Below, one piece after another: positions 26,315 to 38,270 of a stretch of DNA of 64,000 nucleotides. A program made the position numbers and the translations under genes. The stretch comes from Istiophorus platypterus (taxonomy: Eukaryota; Chordata; Actinopteri; Istiophoriformes; Istiophoridae). The stretch covers positions 7,994,123 through 8,058,122 of the forward strand of contig CM029134.1 of NCBI GenBank assembly GCA_016859345.1. Reading direction: 5' to 3'. The notes below the pieces were generated by a model. That model saw only the letters and a program-made list of their open reading frames with translations. It was not told where the DNA came from and searched no databases. Position 1 is the stretch's first letter. Every line of letters begins with the position of its first letter.

Positions 26315-26510
26315 GCCCGAGGTGAGATAACTCGACTGACATCATCAGGGTTATTTTTTTTTAGATGGTAGAAAGCTCGTCCAGAGCGACAGAAGCCATT
26401 ATACCGTTGGTTTTACAGGCTTAGAAGTACTCCTCATGGCGATCAAAATCAGTGGAGTGCCCTTTTACGAGAACTGCTGGAATGCTTGAAATATCATAAA
26501 TTGAGGATAG
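26315..26510. repeat. possible fish interspersed repeat
   Basis: gactgacatcatcagggtta, then catggcgatcaaaatcagtg and gtgcccttttacgagaactg, recall a frequent teleost repeat. From memory; no boundaries. Confidence 0.3.
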
Positions 26511-27005
26511 TCTGTAAATTTTAAATTAAGTGGCACGTTGGTCTGGTGTATAGCTGCATGGCAAGAGTTAGTGTTCTCTGATTTAGCTAACTGGTGGGTG
26601 AAATAATACTGAAATGAAACTGTTCTTCATTTTTATTGGGGTACTACAGGGCTTCCTTCAAGGACCTCTGATGGGTCCCCAGGCTCCACTCCAACAGTCG
26701 CTAAAGCAGAAGGATGAAACACATCCACCAGATGTGGCGGGAACACACTCTGCTGGCAGTGTTATCCATGCGGACGAATCTGACAGCCATGAAAAGGTCA
26801 ATCCCGTGTGTTAGGTTATCAACACATTGAGTAGGATTGATGGTTTTGTTCTACCAGGATCTCTAGATTATACTGTAACTGAATACAGGTGGGATTTCAG
26901 GCAAAGACACATGTGACAGCAAGATAAACAAACGTTCAAATATAAAAATGTAGATCCACACACAGGCCGTAAAGGGTGAAGTGGCATTTAAAGCACGCAC
27001 TCATG

Positions 27006-27017
27006 CACACACGCGCA

Positions 27018-27055
<38 letters not shown>

Positions 27056-27099
27056 CTCACTTACCTTTGCTTTCACCCCACATCTGAAAGTAATTCTCG

Positions 27100-27147
<48 letters not shown>
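27006..27147. repeat. inverted microsatellite pair: (CA)n then (TG)n
   Basis: CA repeat with CGCG interruptions (27006-27051), 49 bp of unique sequence, then pure TG (27101-27147). The two arms are reverse complements and could form a long hairpin or cruciform. Followed at 27183 by a poly-C run and CCA triplets. Confidence 0.95.
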
Positions 27148-27149
<2 letters not shown>

Positions 27150-29829
27150 GTGCAGTGGGAGGCCTGCTGGATTCCAGGGCCACCCCCCCCCCCCCACCAC
27201 CACCAGGATGGCGGAGCAAAAGGGGAAAGAAGGCGGGTAGTGGTAGTGGTGCTGGTTGGGAGGGTGGAGGTAGGTAAGCGTTTTGGGAAACGTGGGGGGA
27301 ACGGCAATTAAAATCCCCTTTTCTCCGTCCTTTTGATGGAATTCCCGGCGGAGTTGACTTAAGGCGGAATTAATCACCAGCTCTCATCCCCCTGAAACCT
27401 ACATCCCTCTTTCTTTTCTCCTCTTTCTCTCTCCTTCTTTCTTTCTTTCTTTCTTTCTTTCTTTACAAGAGTGTGTCATTTCCTCATTAATATCCTGGGA
27501 AAGGAAATCGAGGGCCCGGGCAAGGCAATGTAAACTTTTTTTCCCCCCCGTCTCTGCCCTAAGCTTAAATAATTCTACCAAATGTTTAGTTGAAACTGTA
27601 ACGACTTGGGCTCCGTCCGTTCGCTTCAGGAAACTGATTAAAAGATTATCACTGAATCTGACCTCGATAGACCTTGGCAGCAAAGTTTACTGTGTCACTC
27701 TGAAGTTGATAATGATTTGTGTGTGTGACGGTGTGTATATATGTGACAATGACTTGTGTGCTCACACATGGGCATGAGCCAGCCCTCTGACTCTTTCCCT
27801 CATAGCCGAATGGCCTTGTTATCAATGTAACCCATGCATTGTATTACAACCCATAATTTAGTTTACATTGTGCCTGGGAAAGAAGTAAATTACATGGGTT
27901 TCTGCTTGAAATGAATAGCCAGCCGCTTCTCAGTTGAGACAAATGTCTTTGCTTTTGCTACTCGAGGCAGAATTTTCTGCTAACAGTGCTCTGAAACATA
28001 TAATTTTGTCCCAAACTCCTGGCTTTTAAAAGCAAAGTACAGTGAAATCTAATAAGCCACTTTCTAAAGGGGTTTTCTCCTGCTCTGTCAAATGAATGCT
28101 CGTTATTTAGCTTTTCCCACTCGCTTTTGGATAACATATCTACTTTCTGCCCCTTTCGCACTCATTCTTCTCCATCTGTCTTTCACTCTCTCTCACTTAA
28201 ACAAACATCCCAACAACCCTCAGGAAAACACTGTTTGGATGTGCACGCATTTCATCACTTCCATTAATTGAGTCTCTGACTCACAGACTTCTATTGATGT
28301 TTAATGGTATCAGTCATCTAGTTCTGGCATGAGAAGAAGAGACTCTGTTATTACGCAGCTTTAGTTTCTTAATAACTTGCACATTGAGAGAAAACATTTT
28401 CATTCCCGGAACACATAGGCGTTTAACATCTGACATTTCACATACATTATTCATGATCTCTGATATTCAATACTTAGCTTTTAATGTAAACATTTTCATA
28501 TAATCTGAAACTGCTCAAAATTCTCTTGAGATATTCTTTTTAATATAGGTATAAACCATGAATCATACACAATTTGAGCCTTTTTGCCAGAGAAGATTTA
28601 AAGAGACTTTTCCAGGAGTGTCTGAATCATTAGGGGAATAAACTGATCATTTTCTGGGAAATGAGATCCAAAGATGAGACATTACTACGTAAAGACAAGC
28701 GCTTCCCTCCTGTGACCCCTTATTCAAACAAGTAAAATCCAAGTGTTTGTATCTGTCGGTATGTGTGTATGCACCACTCTCCTGATGTAGATTTGATAGA
28801 CTTCTGATGGGAACTGGTAAATTGAAAACCTATAACGACACTCATTAGCATAGGAACAGGGTTTTTTTTAAACCCTAAACACGTAGTTCACGGACCCTTT
28901 TTTCATTCCTAACAAAAAAACCTTCACCTGTATGGTAGGACAGCATGTAAGCAGCCTGAGAGGCGATGGCCCGGACCAGAAAAAGAGGGCAAAGCACTTG
29001 ATGCACTACTCGCTGCTGCTCCTTTGGTTTGATGTTTTGGGGGCAAAGAAACAACTGAAGGTGGCCTTAATAGGTTCATCAACATTTTTTGTCAACTAAG
29101 ATCTACTCACATCTGGATTTTGGTGGCTGGACAACAAGAGAACAATGTTCGATAAGTGAATCAACCTCCAACTGTAAAAGTGAGGACCCAAATAATTGTG
29201 ATGGGTCTGTGGCCTTCATTTAGCATCCCGAACCAGAAGTTGAAATTAACATTTTAAAATGTAATGGTCAGTTTACCATAAAATTAAATTAACTTCAAAT
29301 GCCCCCATAGATTTTATGTTTTAAAAAAAAACTGTAAAAGCTTGTACACAACGGACGGCGCTCTGTTCCTTTTGAAACAAAGAGCGACTGTAGCTCCTTT
29401 TTTAACAAAAAAATGACTGTGGCTCAGTCTCACCACCAAAAAAAAAAAAAAAATAGAAAAATAAAAATGACATAGACAAACCCTGCAGATTCTGTCAATC
29501 TTCCAGCAATGATCTCTGTTTATGGTAGGCACACTAACATCCATGCAAAATTAAGTGTCTGCTGAGGCTCACTGTGGTTTTGACCTTTGGCACAAGGCTA
29601 ACTCTGTCTCCCCCTTACTTCCCGTCTATATCCAATGTAAAATAGAGCAAAATCCCCCAAAAAGAATAACAAATTATTATGAAAGAGTGCTGCTGTATCC
29701 ATACACCTCAAACTCTTTCAAGCTGCTCCAAATCCTTTAAATCTCCCGTCATGAGAAATCACTCCAAAATCTGCCTCACGCGCTGCCTCAATTGTCTCTC
29801 ATTTACTTTCTCGAATGTGCTCTATCCTC
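27148..29829. other. gene desert
   Basis: Poly-C/CCA run (27183-27208), (CTTT)n and AT-rich unique DNA. Nothing gene-like. Confidence 0.65.
27433..27464. repeat. (CTTT)n microsatellite
   Basis: About eight CTTT units. Confidence 0.92.
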
Positions 29830-30305
29830 CTCATCCCTCCATCCATCCCTTCAATCCATCCATCCATCCCTTCATCCATCTCTCAGGCATGTGTGTACGA
29901 TCCCCTCAGACACTTAAACTCCAATCCTCCCTTTTCTTTCCTGCGGTGTTCTATTTTCTCATCTTTATTTCGCTGTACCTGATCACCGCTATCCCTCCTT
30001 CAATCTTCTTTATCCCCTCTTCCCCACTCTTTCCATCCCTCCATCCACACTTCCAATCCTACCTTAGCCTTTCTACCTCTGGCATTCAATCCTGTTCATT
30101 CCCTTGTTTTATCCTCAGGAAGCTGGACATTCTGTCCCTATTTTTTATCTGTCCGTCTGTCGAGTCGAATTTATTTCTAAAGCTTTACCAACAAAACCGT
30201 TTTGTGAAAATTTTTTTTTTTACCGACGAAAAAATGAGATGATTGTCATTCATCCATCCGTCCTTCCTTAAATCTCTCCATCCATCCGTTCATTCATCCA
30301 TCCAC
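29830..30305. repeat. degenerate (ATCC)n / CCATCC-rich region
   Basis: Clusters of CATC/ATCC tetranucleotides at 29830-29882 and 30241-30305 and scattered between (catccctccatccacac near 30034). This looks like a decayed tetranucleotide satellite with a strong pyrimidine bias on the + strand. Confidence 0.8.
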
Positions 30306-30889
30306 GTCTCCTCATTGTTTCACACTAAATATTTCCCTGCCTCAATGATTGCAGGTGCTTTCCATTACATCCGCACACACATGCAGATATACAGTCATCG
30401 CGCACACACTTTGAAGTATGGGGCTTCATCAGATCCAAACCGCACGAGGGGAGATGGCGGATCAGAGATAAGCTAACAGCATGGAGCCGAGCTTGCTCAC
30501 TTATGTGTGTGTCTTGCCATGGGAGCCTGACTCCTGGTGAGCTGGTGTTGCCTGTTCCCAGCAGGCTGGTTTCTTTGATGTTATGACTTCAGTGTCTCAG
30601 ACTCGCCGGAGTTACGAAAAGAAAAGAAAAACAACAAAAAAACATGGGAAAATTACAGTACAGCTCATCCTATTCGATCAAAGCTCATTGAGTCTCACAT
30701 TTTGAAACAGAAAAAGAGGTGAAGCTGAACGTCAGGATGCCTGATAAACCAGATATAATGCGAACCCTTTGTGTGATTTGATTTAAGTGTCTGGTGTCTC
30801 TAATGAAGGTCTAAATCATGAAGGCATCAGTATCTATCTGTCTAGAATTGAGTCTTTTTCTTTTTCATTTTTACAATGGCCTTCAGTTC

Positions 30890-31270
30890 CGGAGGAACCT
30901 GCACTGAACCGAAGTCCCCAAGGACAAGTCACAAGTCCTCAGGTCTCCAAATTCTGACCAAAGGATTTGATTATTCTTATTTCAAAGCTATGGTCAGACT
31001 GGTCTTTACATAGCTGAGTCTGAGTATCTTTTAAATGCTTAGGTTCAAGCTGTGTGACAACTCCAGGCGAACGCTTCATTATCCCGATTATTTTTCTGTC
31101 GTTCTGATATTTTAACAGGTTGAACAGTGGAGCTTTAAATGTTTCGCTGTCAAGTATCAGGTCAAGTCTCTAGGGCATCAAGTCGAAAGTACTTCAAGTC
31201 AAATATCGCAGCACTCATTTCTAAGTTTCTAAATCCTTTCTCTGACTCAACTCTTTCTCCGTCCAAGTCT
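30890..31270. repeat. possible AAGTC-rich fish repeat
   Basis: Many CAAGTC/AAGTC motifs (ggacaagtcacaagtcctca, gtatcaggtcaagtctctag, catcaagtcgaaagtacttc), as in a known fish family built on these. Badly decayed. Confidence 0.35.
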
Positions 31271-31680
31271 GCGCAGCTGTGGCTCATTGATCATAATGTT
31301 CACATTCTGACATTTCCTTGGAGCAAGACAGTCATTTGCTCCTGATACCCAGAGCAGCTCCCTGTCTGGCAACTCAACCGCTGTATATGTGATTGGGCAT
31401 GGATTAGCGAAAGGCACACAGTGACTCACCTTGGTATCAAAACGCTGTGTGCAGTAAATGACCAGAGTGTGCTGCAGACCGCGTGCCATGTACACGGGGC
31501 GGCGTACCCTGCAAAGCGCTATGCACAACATGTGTTGTATTTTGAGGTAAAAGTATCTGGGGTGAATCTGTCTGATAAATGTCTGGCGTAGCAGAGACTG
31601 ACCCTGGAAATGCCCCATTCTCTTCTACAGAGACTGTTGGTGGTGGCCACAGTGGAACAGGGGTCACGTATAAAAAGCGT

Positions 31681-31683
<3 letters not shown>

Positions 31684-31755
<72 letters not shown>
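31684..31755. repeat. (CA)n microsatellite
   Basis: 72 bp pure CA, one of the longest uninterrupted dinucleotide runs in the window. Confidence 0.96.
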
Positions 31756-31756
<1 letters not shown>

Positions 31757-32412
31757 CCCCAAACGCCTGGGAACTGCCCAGTTCAAGTGTAATCTTGTAG
31801 TGTTGACCATATGGCAGCCCCTGTGGAGCAGCTGGGGGTTCAGTGTTTTGCTTCAGGCCAATGAGTTTTTGTTGGGGCAGAGGAGAAGGGCAGTGTTTGT
31901 TGTTATGAGGGATACGAGAGCATGTCTTCTTCATTTCCTTTTCCTGGATCACTGTCCCTCACCTGCCTGTCTCTTCTTAGTGCCTGACAGCCAGTTATGG
32001 AATTCAAACTATACTGATAATTTTCTCTTTTGACACTCTCTACTCTGACTAGAGGGCAGTTCTGTATTTTATTTATATTCCTATTTTTTGTATTTTCCTT
32101 TTTTATTCTATTTTGTCTTGTGTATCTCTTAGCAGTCAAAGTGTTGTTTAACATGTGATCATTAATGTGTTTATTTTCAGTTCATCGTTAGTTTTTTATT
32201 GTATATATTTAAATAAACTGACGTCTTCCCTGACTGCTGTTAAGTATAAACACAGAAATAAGAAGAAAATCACAGAATTATGTTAAATACAATTTGTTTT
32301 TTGTCATTCTCTGTATCTCTGTCCTACTCGTTTTTGGCTGATTTATTCACATTGAATTTTTTTATATAGTTTCTTGTCTTACATTCTTTTTTTACTTTAA
32401 TCTCTATGGTAA

Positions 32413-32420
32413 CACACACG

Positions 32421-32452
<32 letters not shown>

Positions 32453-32624
32453 TCCCTACACACATGTACACACATGCATTCAGGTATGCACGTTTCATAC
32501 CAGGCTAAAAAGCTGCATGTTTGTAATCATATCTTCATAAATGGAGCAGATAGCATCACAGGCAGAGAACTGGGGGTGGAAATGAGATGCTGATATGGTA
32601 ATAGCATTACCAGAGATCCTGCAA

Positions 32625-32698
<74 letters not shown>

Positions 32699-32705
32699 GC
32701 AGCTA

Positions 32706-32736
<31 letters not shown>
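32413..32736. repeat. cluster of (CA)n microsatellites
   Basis: Three CA runs, 32421-32450, 32627-32696 and 32708-32736, with short unique spacers. The last two are split only by gggcagctaga. Confidence 0.93.
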
Positions 32737-32738
<2 letters not shown>

Positions 32739-34562
32739 GTGATGATATTCCCTTGGTGGATCAGGTAACATGCTGTAAATTAGCCAGTGATCCATGCTGG
32801 CAGTTAAACAGGGTAAAGTCAGCTCAAATTTGTGTCAAAGCATTTAACGAGTGCCCAGTTTCATTAGAGGTTTCTCTGTACCAAAACCGTCTCTTCTAAT
32901 TTGATACAATTTTGATAGTGGTTTCAAATTTAAAAAATGAAATCATCTGTGTACATTATGAAACTTTTTTTTTTTTTTTAACTTTTTTTTTCTCCACGGT
33001 TTGATCCGAACCATATGCAATTATTTTGTTACTGTAAATTATTAAGATCCAATGATTGGAATCTGATATTTTTCTTACTCTGAGATTGATATTAATATCA
33101 AACTAAATGTTTTGGCTGTGTTTTCATAATATACGGAATTAATTTTAGCTTTTGCTGCTAAATGAAGTTCAAACAGAGACATACTTTCTCGCACATGTGT
33201 GTGCACAAACACACGCGTTCACTTTGCTTGGCATGGCTTTTATATCCAGCTGCGATTTACGTCTGTTTTGATTGGCCTTCAGAGCAGAGTCAGCCGGGTT
33301 TGGAGGTGGCGGAGAGGAATGTGTCCACGCTATACACACACACACACACACCAATTTATTTTCGCATCCCTTTCATATCTCTAAAAACACACACCAGTAC
33401 CTTGCAAAAACAGACCCCGTCTTTCTCTCTCCCAGTGACACACTCGCACAGACTAAAACACATCCGTTAACTTCCCTTTCATATCTTAAACTGAAACGCG
33501 CACACACACAGATACACTGACAGAGACATACGCAGACCCATAGCAGGCAGGAATGTGTTGTTGTTGTTACGGTGGAGCTGAGGAGCCGCTCAGTACTCAG
33601 CACCTCTACACTGATAAGGCTGCAGCTATCTGATAAAGAAGGATGTATGACAGACAGGGAGGACAGTGAAGAGATGGATGGAGGGAGGACAGACTGAGAG
33701 AAAGTAGCAGGAGAGAGATACAGGTAGTCAAAGGGCAGGCTGGGACAGAGGGATCAAAAGGCAGAGAGGCTTATGCAGATTTCACACTTTGAGCTCATGG
33801 ACTCTTGTTTACTTCCATAGTAGAGTCAATATTTTCCCTTTTGACACCGACAAGCTACTATTGTACGAGGGAGATTGCTGTACTTACGATCAAAAGGCTG
33901 ACACGTTATTAAGAAATGTTGAGTGAAGAGCCTTGCTGGTTCACTGCTCCCTCGTCTCGCGGTGTTAGAATTAAATTACAAATGTTTAGTCCACATGGAC
34001 GACAACTCCTCATACGCACTTGACAATCATATCTTTTAGTACAAAAAAACAACAAAAAACAAAAAACAGCTTTCTTTTGTATAAATCCGGTAACTTTTGC
34101 TCACAATCATGTTGCAAAAGGGGATACTTGGAAATATAATAAGGGAGTATTACCAAATAGCCTTTGCTGAAACATTGACGCAAGCTGCCTCTCACACAGG
34201 ACTGAGAGACAGAAAATGTACTTGATGAAGCTCCATGTGTGAAATAGTTTGAATGACAAAACAAAATGAATGTTACAAATGAGGAGAAAAACAAGACAAG
34301 GGATGAAGGCAAAAGTTGTGAAATCTTGGGTTACGATTTTGCTTTGGACCAAGCAGCTCAGTGGCTCCGTGTCAGCCGTCACCTGGTTATTTATAGGCCT
34401 TATTAGACATCTGGCTTCCAATCAGTCTTGAGTCTCCTTCCCTGCCTCCTTTTACAATTTATCCTTTCATCCCTCTTTCCTCCTCTTCCTCCATTTGTAC
34501 GATGACCTCTGACCGGGCCTTGTTAGGAAGGAAAAGGAAGAGGTTAACCTCTGCACTGAACA

Positions 34563-34565
<3 letters not shown>

Positions 34566-34623
<58 letters not shown>
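34566..34623. repeat. (CA)n microsatellite
   Basis: 58 bp of pure CA. Confidence 0.95.
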
Positions 34624-34628
<5 letters not shown>

Positions 34629-34882
34629 CACACACACGCATACAATTTCAGTGTCCAGGTTCCCCATGGAGCGCAGGTTTACAAATCTACTTCTAAATAA
34701 CGAGCTTTTCACTTCAAATTAACTGAGGACGACACAGATTTAAGCAAACGGACTCTCCTCTAACCGAACTATGTTGGGATAATAGAGGGCAATGAAAATG
34801 ATCAAATATATGCATGTAAGAAAGATATATAATAAGTAGATCATTGGCTGTACCACATGTTGGTTACATTAGAGCATTGCTT

Positions 34883-34917
34883 GTGTCCTTTATTCTAGCA
34901 ACTGGAATAAAGGACAC
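34883..34917. repeat. 13-bp perfect inverted repeat
   Basis: gtgtcctttattc (34883-34895) and gaataaaggacac (34905-34917) pair exactly around a 9-nt loop. Function unknown. Confidence 0.8.
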
Positions 34918-35142
34918 TTGTAAAAAAAACCTTTCCTTAAAGCGTTTAAGGTGACACTGTCAGGGCAAGATCAGCCACATAGCCACACTTGTACACACAC
35001 TATTGTTGTGTGAACTGTATTGAGTGTAATTTCAGCATTTTCTGCCTTTTCTCGCTGTTTTGGCCACACACAGTTTCGTTTACTTAGCCCTGTTTTTTTT
35101 CCCTTTAGACAAAGGATCGTAACTGCTGTTATCAGGATCCCC

Positions 35143-35184
<42 letters not shown>

Positions 35185-35189
35185 GTGTT
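35143..35189. repeat. (GT)n microsatellite
   Basis: About 47 bp of GT with one TT and one CG interruption. Confidence 0.92.
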
Positions 35190-36250
35190 GACCGGGGCTG
35201 CCATTGCTATTGTGAGCATAAATATTTTACTTGGGCAGATGCCTCACAGTAAAACCTTAAAGTCTCTCTTTCACACAATTTCTTTGTCTGTCTCTCTCGT
35301 ATATTTCTCTCTGACTCTCAATCATTCACTGAAACTACTTTTACAGATATTTTATAGATGCCAAACATTAACAAAACTGCCACAAAATAACAGAGGACAG
35401 GACATATTTATTTCATTCCTTGGCCAACTTTTTTTCTAACCATTCATGGCATTAATGTTTCGAGAAACTGAAAGAAAGATAGATTATCAGGAAAATGCCT
35501 TGTAATTACAAATATATAGTTTAAGCAATTTTCATGTTTTAAACTGGCCATTACACACAAATGCACACGCCCACAGGCTCAGAGAGACCTGTTTCCTGTC
35601 TCACTGTCTGTAGATAAACGCTGCTGTGTCTGTCAGTAAATAGCTTAGAGCTGTGGTACAACACGAGCCTTGAAACACTCAAAAAGGGTCAACTGTGCAG
35701 ATGTGCTGCTGCTCAATCAGTAGTTTAATCACAGAGGTTAGAGTTTAATGAGTTATTATTACTGAACCCTAAATCACACAAACACATGGCTGTTAGGCCA
35801 TTATACACGGTGTATGTGTGTACTGTATGAGTGTTCAAGACCCGCAGCAAATGACAAATAGCTCTATGGAACTGTATTGCGTGACTTCCTTAACTGCTTC
35901 CAGGTCTCGAAAGTTATGCTCGGGGTTGAGGAGATGGACAAGTCAGAGACATGGTTCAGCCAAATCACCCAGAATTGGTATCAAGTCATGCAGGTGGTTT
36001 TGGTTTTATTTATCGAGGTTTACAGGGTTTAAAATTTTGCGGATACTCCAACACCGTGGGGTCAAATAGAATTTCCATTCGTCATGCTCAAAATTACATT
36101 TAAAATGCAACGGAAATGCGTCTTTCCAGAAACAAAATCCTTGTTTCTCAAGAAAATCTGAACGCCTTGCTGTACTTCTTCTCAGGAAATGAAGCTAAAG
36201 GAACTGTGAAAATTGTCCATAGCAAGCTCCAGAGATTGTCATGGGTTACT

Positions 36251-36268
36251 GAGAAAGAAAGAAAGAAG

Positions 36269-36300
<32 letters not shown>

Positions 36301-36329
36301 AAGAAAGAAAGAAAGGTTTTCTTTCTTTC
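36251..36329. repeat. (GAAA)n tract ending in a 12-bp hairpin
   Basis: About 65 bp of GAAA repeats, followed directly by TTTCTTTCTTTC. The last 12 bases of repeat (36303-36314) pair perfectly with 36318-36329 across a 3-nt loop, so the purine tract switches strand at its right end. Confidence 0.9.
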
Positions 36330-36431
36330 AGTATTTTTGAAAGAGTGAAACATTCAAGAGTGTCTGTCCACAGGCATTTGGATCTGCCCGGGCAAAGTCA
36401 CCCTTCTAACACACCACCAGGCTGTCGGTTG

Positions 36432-36458
36432 ATGGTGGTGGTGGTGGTGGTGTGCGCG

Positions 36459-36493
<35 letters not shown>

Positions 36494-36513
36494 CCTTGCA
36501 CATGAGTGTGTGT

Positions 36514-36555
<42 letters not shown>

Positions 36556-36745
36556 GTGTTGCCAACACATGAGTGTCAGTGTGATATTCTAGTAAATTAG
36601 ACCATCAATCAAACACAACATTGGAAACAGCAAGAGAAAAAAGTTGCTGGAGCAACATGTGGCATTATTTAACTGCCCATTCAGAAACACAAGTGTGTGT
36701 GTGTGTGTTGTATGTGCATGTGTGTGTGTGTGTGTATGTGTGTGT
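36432..36745. repeat. (GGT)n and (TG)n cluster
   Basis: GGT triplets (36432-36451) run into compound TG tracts (36452-36559), and more TG follows at 36692-36745. Close to the GAAA tract at 36251. Confidence 0.92.
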
Positions 36746-37632
36746 TTTTTGTATTACTATGCTTGTGAAAAGTGCTGTGCATTATTTAACGCTGAGTTTT
36801 GGACTTGTTTTTGATCTGTCATCATAATGTTGAGTCCTCTCAGTAACATAATTATTGTGCCAGTTGAACCACAGGTTTTAGATATACATTAGTCTAATGG
36901 GATTAAGGATAAAGATATATATAAAGATAAAGATAAAGATATCACCATAAGACTGGCAGGCCTAAAATATATAGGGAACATCAAAAGCACATTTAAAATA
37001 AAATGAAGGTTAAAGTTAGGGCTACAGATAATGGGGAACCCGCTGAGATACTTTGACTGAAAAATAATCTCCTCTCTTGCAGTGTTTTTCACATTTCCAG
37101 GTTGTTTTTTTGGTTGAGCGGAGAGCCAGAAAGCCTCAAAAAATGTACTAAGCAGTTCTGGCTGATGCAGTTTGCCGAGGACATGTTGGAAGTGGAAGTG
37201 AGCATCTACTCAGACTACTTAGTCAAGGACTAAACTCGAGCAAAGGAGTAGCCCTAAAACTGTTGGACTATAGTGACAGCTACATTTAGGGCTACAGTTA
37301 CACTAGCTGGACGTAATTAAGGATTTAAGTAGGACAAGAGTGGACAGATGGACTAAAATTACAGTTAAAGTTAGGGGTTGAATAACAACCAGTTGGCCTG
37401 GAATGAGAGCTTAAGTAAGGACTAAACTTTGAGTAGTTAGATGACAAAAAGGAAGGGATGAATTGGTCAGGGTTTTCCCCTTTTTACCCCCAAAAATGTT
37501 TCACATGTGGTCCATTGTCAGTACATATAAGCATAATTATGTGTGTGACTGTCTGTGTTCAGGGCGACAAAGAGATGTTATGATAGCCAGCTTTAAAAGT
37601 TGGCTTTCTCTTCTCTTATTTTGTCTCTGTTG

Positions 37633-37634
<2 letters not shown>

Positions 37635-37670
<36 letters not shown>

Positions 37671-37772
37671 GCCTCGCTTTCTCTCTCTCTTTTCCTAACA
37701 CACACAAACACACACTCACAAACACACGCACACAGACACACAGACACACAGACACACACACACATACACAGG
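37635..37772. repeat. (CT)n followed by degenerate (CA)n
   Basis: Pure CT at 37635-37666, a CT-rich spacer, then CA/CAGA-type repeats at 37699-37772. More CA lies at 37866-37906. Confidence 0.9.
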
Positions 37773-38167
37773 AAGTGTGCAGACAGTGTATGGGGAGATA
37801 ATAGCTTTGCAGGGGCCACAGTAGAGTTTAGCCAAAGATCTGTCTGGCTAAAGGATCCATTAAACCACACACACTTACACACACAAGCACACACACACAC
37901 ACACAAGGACATACTTCATCACTGACATACAAAAAATACAAAATTAAGCGCACAGACACCTACACTAATACCAGTACAGAACCTCAAGACACACACACAC
38001 ACACATGCCAGAGCACACACACAGCTGTGTAGCGTGGACCATTAATGTGCCATCAGATATCAGACCATTTAAACTGATGAGGCCCAGTGTGAAGAGAAGT
38101 CCAAACTTTCCACCAATTATTCTCTAATCTGTCCATTGCTGGGATGGAGGGAGAGAGAGAAGGAGAA

Positions 38168-38220
38168 GAGGAGGAGGAGGAGGAGGAGGAGGAGGAGGAG
38201 GAGGAGGAGGAGGAGGAGGG
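38168..38220. repeat. (AGG)n trinucleotide tract
   Basis: About 17 AGG units on the + strand inside a longer purine-only block (38146-38270). Regular GG pairs could form G-quadruplex or triplex structure. Confidence 0.93.
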
Positions 38221-38270
38221 ACATAGAGAAGAGGAGAAAAAAATACATGCGAAAGAGAGAAGAAGAGGAG

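Larger units (their letters stand above)
19891..27005. other. gene desert
   Basis: Holds the microsatellites at 20.26, 21.35 and 22.54 kb, A/T runs at 24.22-24.27 kb, the hairpin at 25.45 kb and a possible repeat at 26.3 kb. I see no exon-like structure. Confidence 0.65.
31756..36250. other. gene desert rich in microsatellites
   Basis: Unique spacers between CA/TG runs, including a short (CA)n at 33332-33352, a purine-rich patch at 33640-33780 and the hairpin at 34883. No coding signal. Confidence 0.65.
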
